From AP-15 sp963736715 (GTDB lineage: Bacteria > Pseudomonadota > Alphaproteobacteria > ATCC43930 > CGMCC-115725), in assembly GCA_963736715.1 (NCBI GenBank), contig CAVTQA010000037.1, forward strand, positions 61,220 to 125,219: a DNA stretch of 64,000 bases, read 5' to 3'. Shown here piece after piece: positions 42,368 through 51,062 of this stretch. The notes beneath the pieces were generated by a model. It had not been told where the DNA came from, ran no database searches, and saw nothing but the letters and a program-made list of their open reading frames with translations. Position 1 is the stretch's first letter. Each line of letters starts with the position of its first letter. Position numbers and translations under genes: made by a program.

Positions 42368-43356
42368 AGGCGATCCTGCTGCGCCGCCCCGGCGGCCCGG
42401 AGGCGCTCGAATATGTCGAGGTGCCGACCCCGGTTCCCGGCGAGGGCAAGGTGCTGGTCAAGGCCGACACGATTGGCGTCAGCATGCCGGAAGTGCTGGT
42501 GCGCCGCGGCACCTATGCCTGGATGCCGCCGCTGCCGGCGATCCCCGGCATCGAGCTCAGCGGCACCGTCGTCGCGCACGGCCCCAACACCGCCGAGCCG
42601 GCGCTCGGCCAGCCGGTTTTCGTCAGCGCCCGCGACCTGCCGGTCCGCGCCGGCTGCTATGCCGAATACATCGCCGTGCCGGCGCGAGCGGCACACCCCT
42701 TGCCGCCCGGCTGCTCGCTCGAGGCAGCGGCGTGCCTTTCGAATTATCAGGTCGCCTATCACGTCCTGCACACTGCGGCACGCGGGGTCGAGTCGAAACG
42801 GGTACTCGTCCACACCGCGGCGGGTGGCGTCGGCAGCGCCGCGGTGCAGCTGGCGCTGATCGCCGGCCTGGAGGTGATCGGCGTCGCCGGCTCGGAGAAG
42901 AAGACCCGAGCGATCCTTGGACTTAGCGCGCAATACGCGATCGACTACCGCAGCGAGGATGTCGTCGCCCGCGTGCGCGAGCTTACGGGAGGCCGCGGCG
43001 CCGATCTGATCCTCGACCCGATCGGCGGCAAGGGCTTTGGCCGCAATTTCGATATGCTGGCGCCGCTCGGGATAGTGGTCTCCTACGGCCGCCTCGACGG
43101 CCCGCCCGACGCCGATCTCTTGACCGCGATGCGGGCCAATTCGGCCAAGAGCCCGGCGGTGCGCTTCTTCACGATCCATAGCTTCGACGACCGGCCCGAC
43201 ATCCGTGCCGCGGCGATGACCGTGCTGTTGGACCACCTCGCCGCCGGCCGCATCCGCCCGCTGATCCACGACCGTCTGCCGCTCGCCGAAGCCGGCCGAG
43301 CCCAGGCGCTGCTCGAAAGCGGCCAGGTCATCGGAAAATTGCTGTTGAAGCCCTGA
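42364..43356 (+). CDS. zinc-independent NADPH:quinone oxidoreductase (MDR family)
   Basis: A 330-residue medium-chain dehydrogenase/reductase of the zeta-crystallin/quinone reductase type. The N-terminal GroES-like domain has GVSMPEVLVRRGTYAWMPPL and the entry GIELSGTVV. The Rossmann domain has VLVHTAAGGVGSAAVQLALI (NADPH-binding AxxGGVGxxxxQ) and GADLILDPIGG. No zinc-ligand Cys/His pattern is seen. It overlaps the FAH gene by 4 bp, so the two should act in one pathway, probably reducing an enone or quinoid intermediate. Confidence 0.92.
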   Translation: MKAILLRRPGGPEALEYVEVPTPVPGEGKVLVKADTIGVSMPEVLVRRGTYAWMPPLPAIPGIELSGTVVAHGPNTAEPALGQPVFVSARDLPVRAGCYAEYIAVPARAAHPLPPGCSLEAAACLSNYQVAYHVLHTAARGVESKRVLVHTAAGGVGSAAVQLALIAGLEVIGVAGSEKKTRAILGLSAQYAIDYRSEDVVARVRELTGGRGADLILDPIGGKGFGRNFDMLAPLGIVVSYGRLDGPPDADLLTAMRANSAKSPAVRFFTIHSFDDRPDIRAAAMTVLLDHLAAGRIRPLIHDRLPLAEAGRAQALLESGQVIGKLLLKP

Positions 43357-43984
43357 CAGCGACCCGGGCACGGTGGCTACTGTGCACATCGGGTGCGAAA
43401 CCCTCTTTGAAAAAGCAGTACGCAGCCGCCGCATCGCCGGCCTCGAGGTGGCCCAGTGCGAGATGCCCGGCAAATCGATCACTTTGCCGAGGGCCGGCAA
43501 ATGCTCGGATGAGACCACCGCGCGATGCTCGATCGGTCCCGTCTCGGGCGAAGCCTCGAAACAGTTGCCTATCTGTCGCGGAACTGGAAGTTCGAATCCA
43601 TCTCCCTCCAGCGGCGAGTCTCGTGCGAACCTGACTCCACGCGGACTTCGGGGTCGGAAGCGCCGGCGAACGGAACGAGCATCGGGCGGGTCATATGACC
43701 CGCCACAAGGCTCGGTGCCGATTTGCCGGCAAGGGTTCCGACCCCGAGTCGCGCGGGGAATCAGGTTCGCAGCGAGACTCTCCGCTGGAGCAAAGCGGAT
43801 TCGAACTCTGGGTCCCACCCGCGTGCGACGCCCCCGGCAGCCACAAGGGTCGTTGCTGACTCCGCGCTGGAGGGAACCCGATTCGAACTCGCGGTCCCGC
43901 GTTGGCAGTGAACCCCTCAGCGACAAACAAGGCGGGCGGCCGGCCGCGTTGATCCACCTCAAGTGTTGTGAAAGACAAGGGTCC
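43357..43984. other. repeat-rich region without a gene
   Basis: 628 bp after the quinone oxidoreductase. It is mostly tRNA-like repeat arms G-I and their degenerate surroundings; no credible coding sequence on either strand. Confidence 0.5.
43584..43910. repeat. cluster of three tRNA 3'-end-like arms, copies G-I
   Basis: Copy G (43590-43626, plus): GTTCGAATCCATCTCCCTCC then AGCGGCGAGTC. Copy H (43778-43815, minus): GACTCTCCGCTGGAGCAAAG then CGGATTCGAAC. Copy I (43855-43897, minus): GACTCCGCGCTGGAGGGAAC then CCGATTCGAAC. The sequence GTGCGAACCTGACTCC after G and its inverse near H suggest a larger inverted unit. Confidence 0.6.
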
Positions 43985-44196
43985 TCACCTCTGAGCGTCA
44001 GCCAATTGGAAAGCTGTCCGGTCTCCAGACCAACTCGTTCTGCGCCGGGGGCATGCTGGCGCAGTGTAGCGGCAATCGCGTCGGGGTCGGAACTGCACTT
44101 CCCGCGCCAGATGATGGCGCCAGCATCGTCGATGACACAGATCGAGGTCGTCTCGAGCGAAACGTCGAGGCCGACATAATGGCGCTGCTCGTTCAT
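43985..44196 (-). pseudogene. IS110-family transposase, N-terminal fragment
   Basis: MNEQRHYVGLDVSLETTSIC, then VIDDAGAIIWRGKCSSDPDA, then GLETGQLSNWLT: the RuvC-like start of an IS110 transposase with the first Asp (GLDVS) and the Glu (LETG). It ends after 66 codons. Lineage similar to the C-terminal fragment at 16075-16440. Confidence 0.8.
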
Positions 44197-44513
44197 GCTT
44201 TCCTCCGGGTGGCGTTTGACAACCGCAGAGTTTACCGGCTCGCCTAGTGAGCGGCCGACGCCCTGCGATTACGCCATGTCCGGTATTAACTGGCCTTTCC
44301 GACTTGAGGATTATGCGAAGCAAGTTTCGATCGTTTTGACCACCCGGGGCGTCAGCGTCCCGTCACGATCAACGGCGTTCCCCGTCAAGTCGTCTCCGGC
44401 GCCCGCGGGACTGGCGGGCTACACCCGCCTGAGCGGCCAAGCGAAGCTCAGCTTATGGCTGTCGGGATCGGTAATAGGCGAATCCCGCGTCGACCCCGCA
44501 CCGCGCTGCTGGT
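44197..44513. other. gap with no recognised gene
   Basis: 317 bp between the IS110 and methyltransferase fragments. I see nothing beyond possible IS110 non-coding end sequence just upstream of the fragment start. Confidence 0.35.
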
Positions 44514-44690
44514 ATGCGTCTTCCGATCACCCACAACAGCCGGCCCGGTCAGGCGATCTATGATCTGTTTCTCGGCTCGGGCACGAGCTTATTCGCAGCC
44601 GAAATGACCGGCTGCATCTGCTGGGGTGTCGAGGTCAACCCGGCTTATGTCGATGTGAGCGTGCGGCGCTGGCAGGTCTTCACCGGAGGA
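44514..44690 (+). pseudogene. DNA methyltransferase (N6/N4 type), C-terminal fragment
   Basis: MRLPITHNSRPGQAIYDLFL, then GSGTSLFAAEMTGCICWGVE, then VNPAYVDVSVRRWQVFTG. This is the SAM-binding DxFxGSGT segment and the final helices of a ParB-domain DNA methyltransferase. The upstream target-recognition and catalytic parts are missing here. Confidence 0.75.
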
Positions 44691-45241
44691 CTGCTTCAGA
44701 GCGGACGAAACGCGAGCGTCGACTGTATACCCCACGAACCAGCGTCAAGAAGGCGTAGTTCGGTTGCGGTTTCGAGGAAGCTGCCCCCTTGGTGGTTACC
44801 CCGTCGAGTAAGGAGGCGACCGGGGTCCGTCATTGAGGCAAACTTGGACCCCGAAAACTCGCTCTCTGATGTTCGTACCCGTCGATGTGTTGATGGCGTA
44901 CCCGACCGGGCTCCTGACTGGGCCGTGCGATCGTTCGAGTGGGCATCGGGGTCGCTTACGCCGCCGGTGGGGCCAGTCTGACAGGCGAGAATCATATACC
45001 GGGAGCGGTTGACGACCATCTCCTCCGGGAACGTCAGCCAAAGACATTGTGGAACTGATTTTATCCAAAATTTAGGCAACCCAATTTGCAGATTGACGGA
45101 AATTATGGTCTTCTTGATGAGAAAGATACGCCTGATTTCCAATACCGGCTAATGTCTTGCCCAACAGGGAAAAGGAATACGATCAACTTGACGTAAAATA
45201 TTGGCAGCGTGCCGGTTGTCCGATCAACTTTGGGGATGCTT
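44691..45241. other. gap with no recognised gene
   Basis: 551 bp after the methyltransferase fragment. 45040-45200 is AT-richer than average and may carry the promoter of the small gene at 45242. No coding sequence is convincing. Confidence 0.4.
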
Positions 45242-45409
45242 ATGAAAGACGAGAGCTATCTTTTGAAGCTGGCGAGGCGATGTCGCGATTTGGAGAAGAC
45301 CGCGATTGCGCCGGACGTTATTGAACAGCTCAGAATCTGGGCCGCTGAGTTGGCCGGAATGGCCGAAGACTCTGAGTTCCGAGCTGTCCAGCCCGAAATG
45401 GCTGAGTGA
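45242..45409 (+). CDS. small helical hypothetical protein
   Basis: 55 residues: MKDESYLLKLARRCRDLEKT, then IAPDVIEQLRIWAAELAGMA. The double-helix pattern with (Y/L)LxLARxCRxLExTA is typical of short hypothetical proteins frequent in Bradyrhizobium relatives. GGGGA lies 7 bases before the ATG; a second ATG 6 bases upstream is in frame. Function unknown. Confidence 0.55.
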   Translation: MKDESYLLKLARRCRDLEKTAIAPDVIEQLRIWAAELAGMAEDSEFRAVQPEMAE

Positions 45410-45558
45410 TCTGTCGCGGACTGAGCAGGGGCATCGCAATTTCAAGTTAAGGCGCTTTGGACACAAACGATGGAGCACGGCTCGACCTCACACTGCCGCG
45501 ACGGTCTTGTCACAGGAATCGGGATCGAGCGGGGGCGATAGGCAGGTTGATATGAGCC

Positions 45559-45900
45559 ATGGCTCAGCTTTCGTATCGCCGCCATCGCTTTCCGGCCGAG
45601 ATCATTCAGCACGCGATTTGGCTTTATCTCCGCTTCACCGTGAGCTACCGAGACGTGGCGGAACTCCTCGCCGAGCGCGGCCTCGACGTCTCCTATGAAA
45701 CGGCGCGGCGCTGGGTGCTGAAATTCGGCCCGCTGATCGCGCCCAAGCTGCGGCAAGGCCGCCCACGCCCGAGCGTGCGATGGCACCTCGACGAGATGGT
45801 CGTTCGGATCGCCGGGAAGCGGATGTACCTGTGGCGCGCCGTCGACCATGAGGGCGAAATCCTCGACATGCTCGTGCAGTTTTGGGTGTCATTGAGGTGA
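45559..45900 (+). pseudogene. IS6-family transposase, 5' fragment
   Basis: The first 107 residues match the full IS6 transposase at 61124-61819: FRRHRFP-type start, YLRFTVSYRDVAELLAERGL, then RWHLDEMVVRIAGKRMYLWR with the first catalytic Asp, stopping at LDMLVQ. The rest, with the second Asp and Glu, is missing. It lies 37 bp before the PLP lyase gene, so a deletion through the IS probably set this boundary. Confidence 0.85.
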
Positions 45901-45936
45901 TAAGCCTTTCAAGGCCCGAAAATCGGAGCGACGCTC

Positions 45937-47208
45937 ATGACAGACAAGCACAACAGATTTCTTGGGAACCGCGTACTGTCGCCGGAAACCCTAATGATGG
46001 GCTATGGCTATGACCCTTTCCTGTCCGAGCGCTCGCTCAAGCCGCCAGTCTTCCACACCTCGACTTTCGTGTTTCGATCGGCTCAGGACGGGAAGGAGTT
46101 CTTCGAGCTGGCCTACGGTTTGCGACAAAAGCGCCCTAATGAAGAGCCCGGATTAATCTATAGCCGGATCAACAATCCCGACCTCGAGATGCTCGAGGAT
46201 CGATTGGCCATCTGGGATCAGGCCGAAGCCAGTCTCGTCTTCGCCTCGGGCATGGCGGCGATCTCGACTACACTCTGGGCCTATGCGCGCCCAGGTTCTG
46301 TGATCATCCATTCGGGCCCCGTCTACGGCGGCACCGATTTCCTACTGAAGAAGATCCTGCCGCAATTCGGTGTCACCTCGATCGGCTTTCTTAGCGAGGG
46401 CGGCAATAGGGCGATGGAAGAAGCCTTCGAATTGGCGCGCGGCAAAGGTCCGATTGCGGCGTTGTACATCGAAACGCCAGCAAACCCAACAAACGGAATG
46501 GTTGATCTCGAGCATGCCCGGAAGATCGTGTCCGGCCTCCACGGTCCTGACGCCAAGCGGCCGGTTATCATCGTTGACAATACGCTGTTGGGACCGATCT
46601 TTCAGACCCCTCTGGCAGATGGTGCTGATCTGGTCGTCACGTCGCTTACTAAATATGTCGGCGGTCATTCTGACCTCATTGCCGGCGGATGTTCGGGAGC
46701 AGCCGCTATACTCGAACCGATCCGCGGCATGCGCACGATCCTGGGCACGATGTGCGATCCGCATACCGGTTGGTTGCTGATGCGTTCACTTGAGACCCTG
46801 AAGCTCAGAATGACGGCCGCGGCGGAAGGCGCGCGCAAGGTCGCAGCCTTCCTCAATACTCATCAGAAGGTCGCGTCGGTCTGGTATCTGGGATTCTTGC
46901 CGGAGGGCCATCCCGATCGTCCAGTCTTCGAGCGCCAATGCAAGAGTCCAGGCTCCACTTTCAGCTTCGAAGTGAAGGGGGGTGAGGCCGAAGCCTTCGC
47001 CGTCCTGGATCGGCTTAAGGTGATAAAGCTCGCGGTGAGCCTGGGTGGTACGGAGACGCTTGCTTCGCATCCTGCGGCGATGACGCATTCGGACATTCCG
47101 GAAGAAGAACGGTTGCGGCTGGGTATCACGCCGACGCTTATTCGCATTTCGGTCGGCATTGAGGATCCCGACGACCTGATCGCGGATTTGAACCAAGCTT
47201 TGGGCTGA
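45937..47208 (+). CDS. PLP-dependent Cys/Met metabolism enzyme (cystathionine gamma-synthase/methionine gamma-lyase family)
   Basis: A 423-residue fold-type I PLP enzyme. YSRINNPDLEMLEDRLAIWD and ASGMAAISTTLWAYARPGSV are the phosphate-binding and Tyr segments; VIIVDNTLLGPIFQTPL holds the Asp pairing with the PLP nitrogen; VTSLTKYVGGHSDLIAGG holds the Schiff-base Lys; GGTETLASHPAAMTHSDIPE is the conserved C-terminal substrate loop. It differs from standard MetB/MegL in the long N-terminal region, as in the subgroup annotated cystathionine gamma-synthase family. Reaction (gamma-replacement, gamma-elimination, or another) is uncertain. GGAG 8 bases upstream. The amidohydrolase gene follows after 147 bp. 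Confidence 0.88.
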   Translation: MTDKHNRFLGNRVLSPETLMMGYGYDPFLSERSLKPPVFHTSTFVFRSAQDGKEFFELAYGLRQKRPNEEPGLIYSRINNPDLEMLEDRLAIWDQAEASLVFASGMAAISTTLWAYARPGSVIIHSGPVYGGTDFLLKKILPQFGVTSIGFLSEGGNRAMEEAFELARGKGPIAALYIETPANPTNGMVDLEHARKIVSGLHGPDAKRPVIIVDNTLLGPIFQTPLADGADLVVTSLTKYVGGHSDLIAGGCSGAAAILEPIRGMRTILGTMCDPHTGWLLMRSLETLKLRMTAAAEGARKVAAFLNTHQKVASVWYLGFLPEGHPDRPVFERQCKSPGSTFSFEVKGGEAEAFAVLDRLKVIKLAVSLGGTETLASHPAAMTHSDIPEEERLRLGITPTLIRISVGIEDPDDLIADLNQALG

Positions 47209-47355
47209 GGCTTCATCCCATACCCGGCTAGGGCAGCGATGCCGTACCCCATGCGGAGGAGCCCCTCTACAGTCCCCGCTTGCCGGCGAGGCCAATCTGC
47301 GCTTCCGTGCCGCTCTTGGACCAAATATCTCCGGTTTCAGCCCGAGTAGGCCGCC

Positions 47356-48579
47356 ATGAAGACAGTGCTTTCTCATGCGAACCTGATCGACTGCGTCGAG
47401 CCGAAGGTACGGCCGGATAGTGCCGTGCTGATCGAGGATGGCCGCATCCGCGCCATCCTGCCAAGCGGAGAGGCGGGCAGCGTCGGCGACGCGCAGATGA
47501 TCGATCTCAGAGGCGGGTATCTGATGCCCGGCCTCTGGGACGTGCACATCCATCCCGATTACCTGTCCCTCGATGAGATGCCGCTCGCCGATCAGGTGAC
47601 CCTGTTCGGCCACCGGCTCGCGGCCGCGCTTACCGAATCCGGCATTGTCGGACTGCGCTGCGCCGGCGCCCATCACTTCATGGACGTCGCATGGAAGCGG
47701 GCCTTCGACTCCGGACAGCATGTCGGCCCCCGGCTGTTTGCCAGCGGTTATTTCCTCACCACCACGGGTGGACATTTCCTGACCTCGGGTCATGCGTTGG
47801 AGGTTGACGGCCCCTATGGTTGGGTGAAAGCCATCCGCGAGCAGATCAAGAACGGCGTCGACCATATCAAGCTTAACCTCTCGGGCGGCATCATGGGGCC
47901 GGCATGGGACCTCCACACCCATTCGTTTCTGCTCGACGACGAGATCCGCGCTGCCTTCGAGATCTGCCGGAAGCGCGACTTCAAGGTCATGGCGCATGCT
48001 ACCAACCCGGATGCAGTGAAGAATGCGATCCGGCTCGGCGCCCATAGCATCGAGCATGGCTACATCATGGATGACGAGTGCATCGCGCTCCTGCTCGAGC
48101 ACGATACGTGGTACGTGCCGACCCTCGCCATCAGCCACCTTACGGCCAGCCAGGCCACCAATCAGTTCGAAGCCGCTTGGGTTGCCCACCGCGGGCTCTC
48201 GCATGCGCTATGTTGCCGTGCCGAGGCAGCCTCGGACGTGCACGCCACGTGGTTCCGCAAGGCGCTCGATACCGGTGTACCAATGGCATTGGGCTCCGAC
48301 ATCCGCCCTCTCAAGGACGCCGCGCTGCTCGAGATGGGGCTGTGGGTTCGCGACGGCGCGACGCCTTGGCAGACGCTGGTAGCGGCCACGCGACATGGCG
48401 CTGCGGTGTGTGGCGTCGGCGCCGAATTAGGCACGGTCGAGGCGGGCAAGCTCGCCGACCTGATTGTGGTCGCCGCCAATCCGCTCGAGGACATCACCAA
48501 CGTACGGCGCCTGCAGCTGGTCCTCAAAGAGGGCCGAGTAGTATCGGACAAGCGGCATCTGGGCGGAGCGGTTCCATGA
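47356..48579 (+). CDS. metal-dependent amidohydrolase (imidazolonepropionase-like)
   Basis: A 407-residue amidohydrolase-superfamily enzyme. MPGLWDVHIHPDY is the metal HxH motif, KLNLSGGIMG replaces the carboxylated-Lys strand, VMAHATNPDAV and AHSIEHGYIMDD give the two further His ligands, and ALGSDIRPLKDA the catalytic Asp. GKLADLIVVAANPLEDITNV is the usual C-terminal beta-sandwich closing. Members hydrolyse cyclic amides, N-acyl amino acids or dipeptides; the substrate here is unknown. It follows the PLP lyase on the same strand, so both may handle one amino-acid derivative. Confidence 0.87.
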   Translation: MKTVLSHANLIDCVEPKVRPDSAVLIEDGRIRAILPSGEAGSVGDAQMIDLRGGYLMPGLWDVHIHPDYLSLDEMPLADQVTLFGHRLAAALTESGIVGLRCAGAHHFMDVAWKRAFDSGQHVGPRLFASGYFLTTTGGHFLTSGHALEVDGPYGWVKAIREQIKNGVDHIKLNLSGGIMGPAWDLHTHSFLLDDEIRAAFEICRKRDFKVMAHATNPDAVKNAIRLGAHSIEHGYIMDDECIALLLEHDTWYVPTLAISHLTASQATNQFEAAWVAHRGLSHALCCRAEAASDVHATWFRKALDTGVPMALGSDIRPLKDAALLEMGLWVRDGATPWQTLVAATRHGAAVCGVGAELGTVEAGKLADLIVVAANPLEDITNVRRLQLVLKEGRVVSDKRHLGGAVP

Positions 48580-48806
48580 CCGGAGGAAGTGCGCTTTTGA
48601 CCGAGCTGTTCCGGATCGGCCGCCCCAAACAACCAGCCTGCGAACCCACCCTTCATCCGGTCCTGCCATCTGGCTGCGTCAGGATTTTCCGAACATCGGA
48701 TCGGCGGCCTTGGAAGTTGGTTACTCCCAGTCATTTTTAACATGGTCTTAACGGGATCCGGCAGAGCCTCGCTTAACACCCGCTTAGGAGTTTAGCGGAG
48801 TAGAGC

Positions 48807-49343
48807 ATGCCGGCCGACGATCTGCCCATCGAACCCGATAGACTGCCCGACGCACCGTACGAGAAGACGCCGATCGCGGCGCGGGAGCGGCGTGAAACCG
48901 AACAGCTCATCACCGACTGGAAACGGGAGACACGACAGCTCGGGCATGCTCTGGCATTGATGACGCTCGATGTCTCGGCAATGACAGGCCCGAAGTGGGC
49001 ACACCGCTTTATCATTGCCGTCGATCCGGTCGTCGAGGACTCGTCCTTGCTTTTCTACGGCGCGAGATTCGCCTCGCTCTTGGGATTGCCGGAGACGCCA
49101 AATCATTCCATGCCGATAGTCATCCAGCTGCCGACGCAATACATCCCGGTGTTCACGAGAGGCTGTATTACCTCGACGCTCTCCAGCTCAGCCGTCCGGA
49201 TGCAGGGCGCGGTTGAGCGCGAGAATGGCGGACAAGAGCTCTACCGAGCAGCGTTCATCCGCTGGAGCCTCGATGGAAACCGTCAGCAGCACTTGGTGCT
49301 CGGCGCCTTCAACTGCCGCGTGGCGGAACCCGCGAAGGTTTAG
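48807..49343 (+). CDS. hypothetical protein with PAS-like domain
   Basis: 178 residues. A helical start (ERRETEQLITDWKRETRQLG) is followed by HRFIIAVDPVVEDSSLLFYG and ARFASLLGLPETPNHSMPIV, a pattern of strands and helices like PAS sensors, and a last pair of strands HLVLGAFNCRVA. This family of Bradyrhizobium-type proteins has no known role; sensing is an inference. GGAG lies 6 bases before the ATG. Its 3' end overlaps the convergent neighbour by 35 bp. Confidence 0.6.
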   Translation: MPADDLPIEPDRLPDAPYEKTPIAARERRETEQLITDWKRETRQLGHALALMTLDVSAMTGPKWAHRFIIAVDPVVEDSSLLFYGARFASLLGLPETPNHSMPIVIQLPTQYIPVFTRGCITSTLSSSAVRMQGAVERENGGQELYRAAFIRWSLDGNRQQHLVLGAFNCRVAEPAKV

Positions 49344-49998
49344 CGCATGCGACCCCTGGCGTGACGCAGCGCATCGAACTTGCAATAAGAATGCTCTTTC
49401 TAGCGATCAAGGCATATCGGATCACAGACGCGATTTCACCGACAGCTACCCCGATTATGAGTTCTTTGCCATCCAGTTGAGAACCGCGCGGCGGCGCTTC
49501 GATGAACTCGCGGGTCAGGCTGTCGCGTGTGCCTGCTCCGTTACGGGCGGAGTTCGCATGGAGTTTGCCATCGCGCTCCTGGATCCGTCCCGCGCGGATA
49601 TGGCGCTGTACCGCCATACCGATATGATTCGGGCGATCGTTGGGGCACGCCAGGTACAGTTCCTGCCGGGTCTTGCCGGTAGCCAAAGCCAGGACGCGCT
49701 CGCCGAGACTCGGTGCGCTGAGTTTACGTCCCGCTGACTTTCTCGTGGCTGCTTTTGGCGGCCGTTCTAGTCGGCCTCGAGTAGCAGTAGGCGCCTTTGC
49801 TTCTGCGGCGGCAGTCGATGTGGGTCTCCTACCGGGCGGCGTCTTGCCCACGCGCATCAGTACACGCTCGGCAGTCTCGAGATCAGTGAACTGACTGGCG
49901 ACCGTTGCGCGGTCGGTATCGAGGCGTGCGAGGCGCTCGCTGACCTTCGTCCTCTCCGCGCTGATCTGATCCAATATTGTCCGTGTTGTGGTCGGCAT
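49309..49998 (-). CDS. hypothetical protein with coiled coil and winged-helix-like domain
   Basis: 229 residues. Residues ~5-50 form a coiled coil (QISAERTKVSERLARLDTDR, then LETAERVLMR); a basic, Ala/Pro-rich linker follows, then SLGERVLALATGKTRQELYL and RPNHIGMAVQRHIRAGRIQE, which looks like a small winged helix. Relatives usually end shortly after this block, so the last ~80 residues (after KLHANS) may be read-through caused by a lost stop. A 9-bp inverted repeat lies 67 bp upstream. Possibly a transposon- or phage-derived DNA-binding protein. Confidence 0.55.
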   Translation of the reverse strand: MPTTTRTILDQISAERTKVSERLARLDTDRATVASQFTDLETAERVLMRVGKTPPGRRPTSTAAAEAKAPTATRGRLERPPKAATRKSAGRKLSAPSLGERVLALATGKTRQELYLACPNDRPNHIGMAVQRHIRAGRIQERDGKLHANSARNGAGTRDSLTREFIEAPPRGSQLDGKELIIGVAVGEIASVIRYALIARKSILIASSMRCVTPGVACAKPSRVPPRGS

Positions 49999-50345
49999 GA
50001 CAGCCTTCAGTAGTTTCAGATCGATCGAGATGACCAATCTTGTTGTGGCGTTTAACACCGCGGTGCGCAATCTTCAATGGTAGATTGCGCTGGATTTGAC
50101 TTTGTTGGCTCAAGCGGTCCACCAACACCCGCTGCGGCGATCGGAATGATTTCAGCGGTCTTCGATTTTGACGCGATGTGTAACGCGTGGCCACTCAGAG
50201 CAGCGGCCGTATAGCCCGCGCATCGGCTGGATGTCGTGACGCAGGCTCCGCGAGCCGTCGGTGTTTCCTTGCCGCCCACAGCAAGGGGCAGAACGCGACC
50301 AGTGCGATTTCGTGATAGAATGACAAATCGTGAAGGGAGGACCAG
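49999..50345. other. intergenic region between divergent genes
   Basis: 347 bp that should contain the promoters of the coiled-coil gene (minus) and the VOC gene (plus). Apart from the 9-bp dyad I see no gene or clear promoter. Confidence 0.4.
50065..50090. promoter_or_regulatory. 9-bp perfect inverted repeat
   Basis: GCGCAATCT (50065-50073), 8-base spacer, AGATTGCGC (50082-50090). It lies 67 bp above the start of the minus-strand coiled-coil gene: an operator-like dyad, or a hairpin in an untranslated leader. Confidence 0.4.
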
Positions 50346-50735
50346 ATGAGTGTCGAACTCAATCACACGATCATCCCGGTGAAGGACAAATGGGTCTCGG
50401 CCAAGTTCCTCGCCGATATCCTCGATCTCGAGGCGGGGCCGGAATGGGGCCATTTCGTCCCGGTCAAGACGGCGAACGGCGTGACCTTGGATTTCGATAC
50501 GCGCGAAGAGTTCCGGCCGGGGCACTACGCTTTCCTTGTCAGCGACGCCGAATTTGACGCGGCGTTCGCCCGCATTCGCGCCCAGGGCGTCCGGTATTAC
50601 GCCGATCCGCGGCGCACGAAGCCCGGCGAGATCAATCATCTGCACGGCGGTCGCGGCGTTTATTTCGAGGACCCCAACGGTCACGTGATGGAAATAATCA
50701 CCCATCCCTACGGCGACCGGCCCGAGCAGATCTGA
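50346..50735 (+). CDS. VOC-superfamily (glyoxalase/dioxygenase-like) protein
   Basis: A 129-residue single VOC module pair. MSVELNHTIIPVKDKWVSAK starts the first beta-alpha-beta-beta-beta unit with a His metal position (NHT); HYAFLVSDAEFDAAFARIRA and GVYFEDPNGHVMEIIT form the second with the C-terminal Glu ligand. Relatives include glyoxalase I, fosfomycin-resistance enzymes and small extradiol dioxygenases. GGGAGG lies 6 bases before the ATG. Alone in its operon; the reaction is unknown. Confidence 0.85.
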   Translation: MSVELNHTIIPVKDKWVSAKFLADILDLEAGPEWGHFVPVKTANGVTLDFDTREEFRPGHYAFLVSDAEFDAAFARIRAQGVRYYADPRRTKPGEINHLHGGRGVYFEDPNGHVMEIITHPYGDRPEQI

Positions 50736-51062
50736 TCGTCCGCGCGGCCGTTACCCCACGACCTCGTCTGCGCCGACGAGGAGTGCGGGAGGTACAGTGA
50801 GACGCAACGTCTTCGCGGCCTTGAGCGAACAAGAAGGCCGGTCCGCCGCGGCGGACCGGCGGCTAGCTAGAAGAGCTCTATATCGAGGCGAACACAGTGA
50901 GCATTATCGGTAACGACAGCAGCGGCAACTCCGCGATTTGGATCGATGACGGTGAGAAATACGGCCTTGTAGGTCTAAGCGTAAAAGTTGAAGGACACAT
51001 TGCGCAAGGAAGGATCTCGCCTAACCTTTGGGTGTTGGCTGACACAACGTTCAATGTTCCCA
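50736..51062. other. gap with no recognised gene
   Basis: 327 bp. It contains the GC palindrome at 50838-50859 and, from 50880, sequence that runs open on both strands up to the breakpoint of the Mfd remnant but matches nothing I know. Confidence 0.4.
50838..50859. terminator. 22-bp GC palindrome
   Basis: CCGGTCCGCCG followed by its exact inverse, 103 bp after the VOC stop. It can form an 8-9-bp stem; no T-run follows. It could act as a terminator or protein-binding dyad. Confidence 0.35.

Noticed and set aside
41971..44196. 741-residue open frame on the minus strand
   Set aside because: Antisense to the FAH and quinone oxidoreductase genes; only its first 66 codons (IS110 fragment) are real coding.
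49309..49560. Separate gene at the 3' end of the coiled-coil protein
   Set aside because: No start or ribosome site; more likely read-through of the coiled-coil gene after loss of its usual stop.
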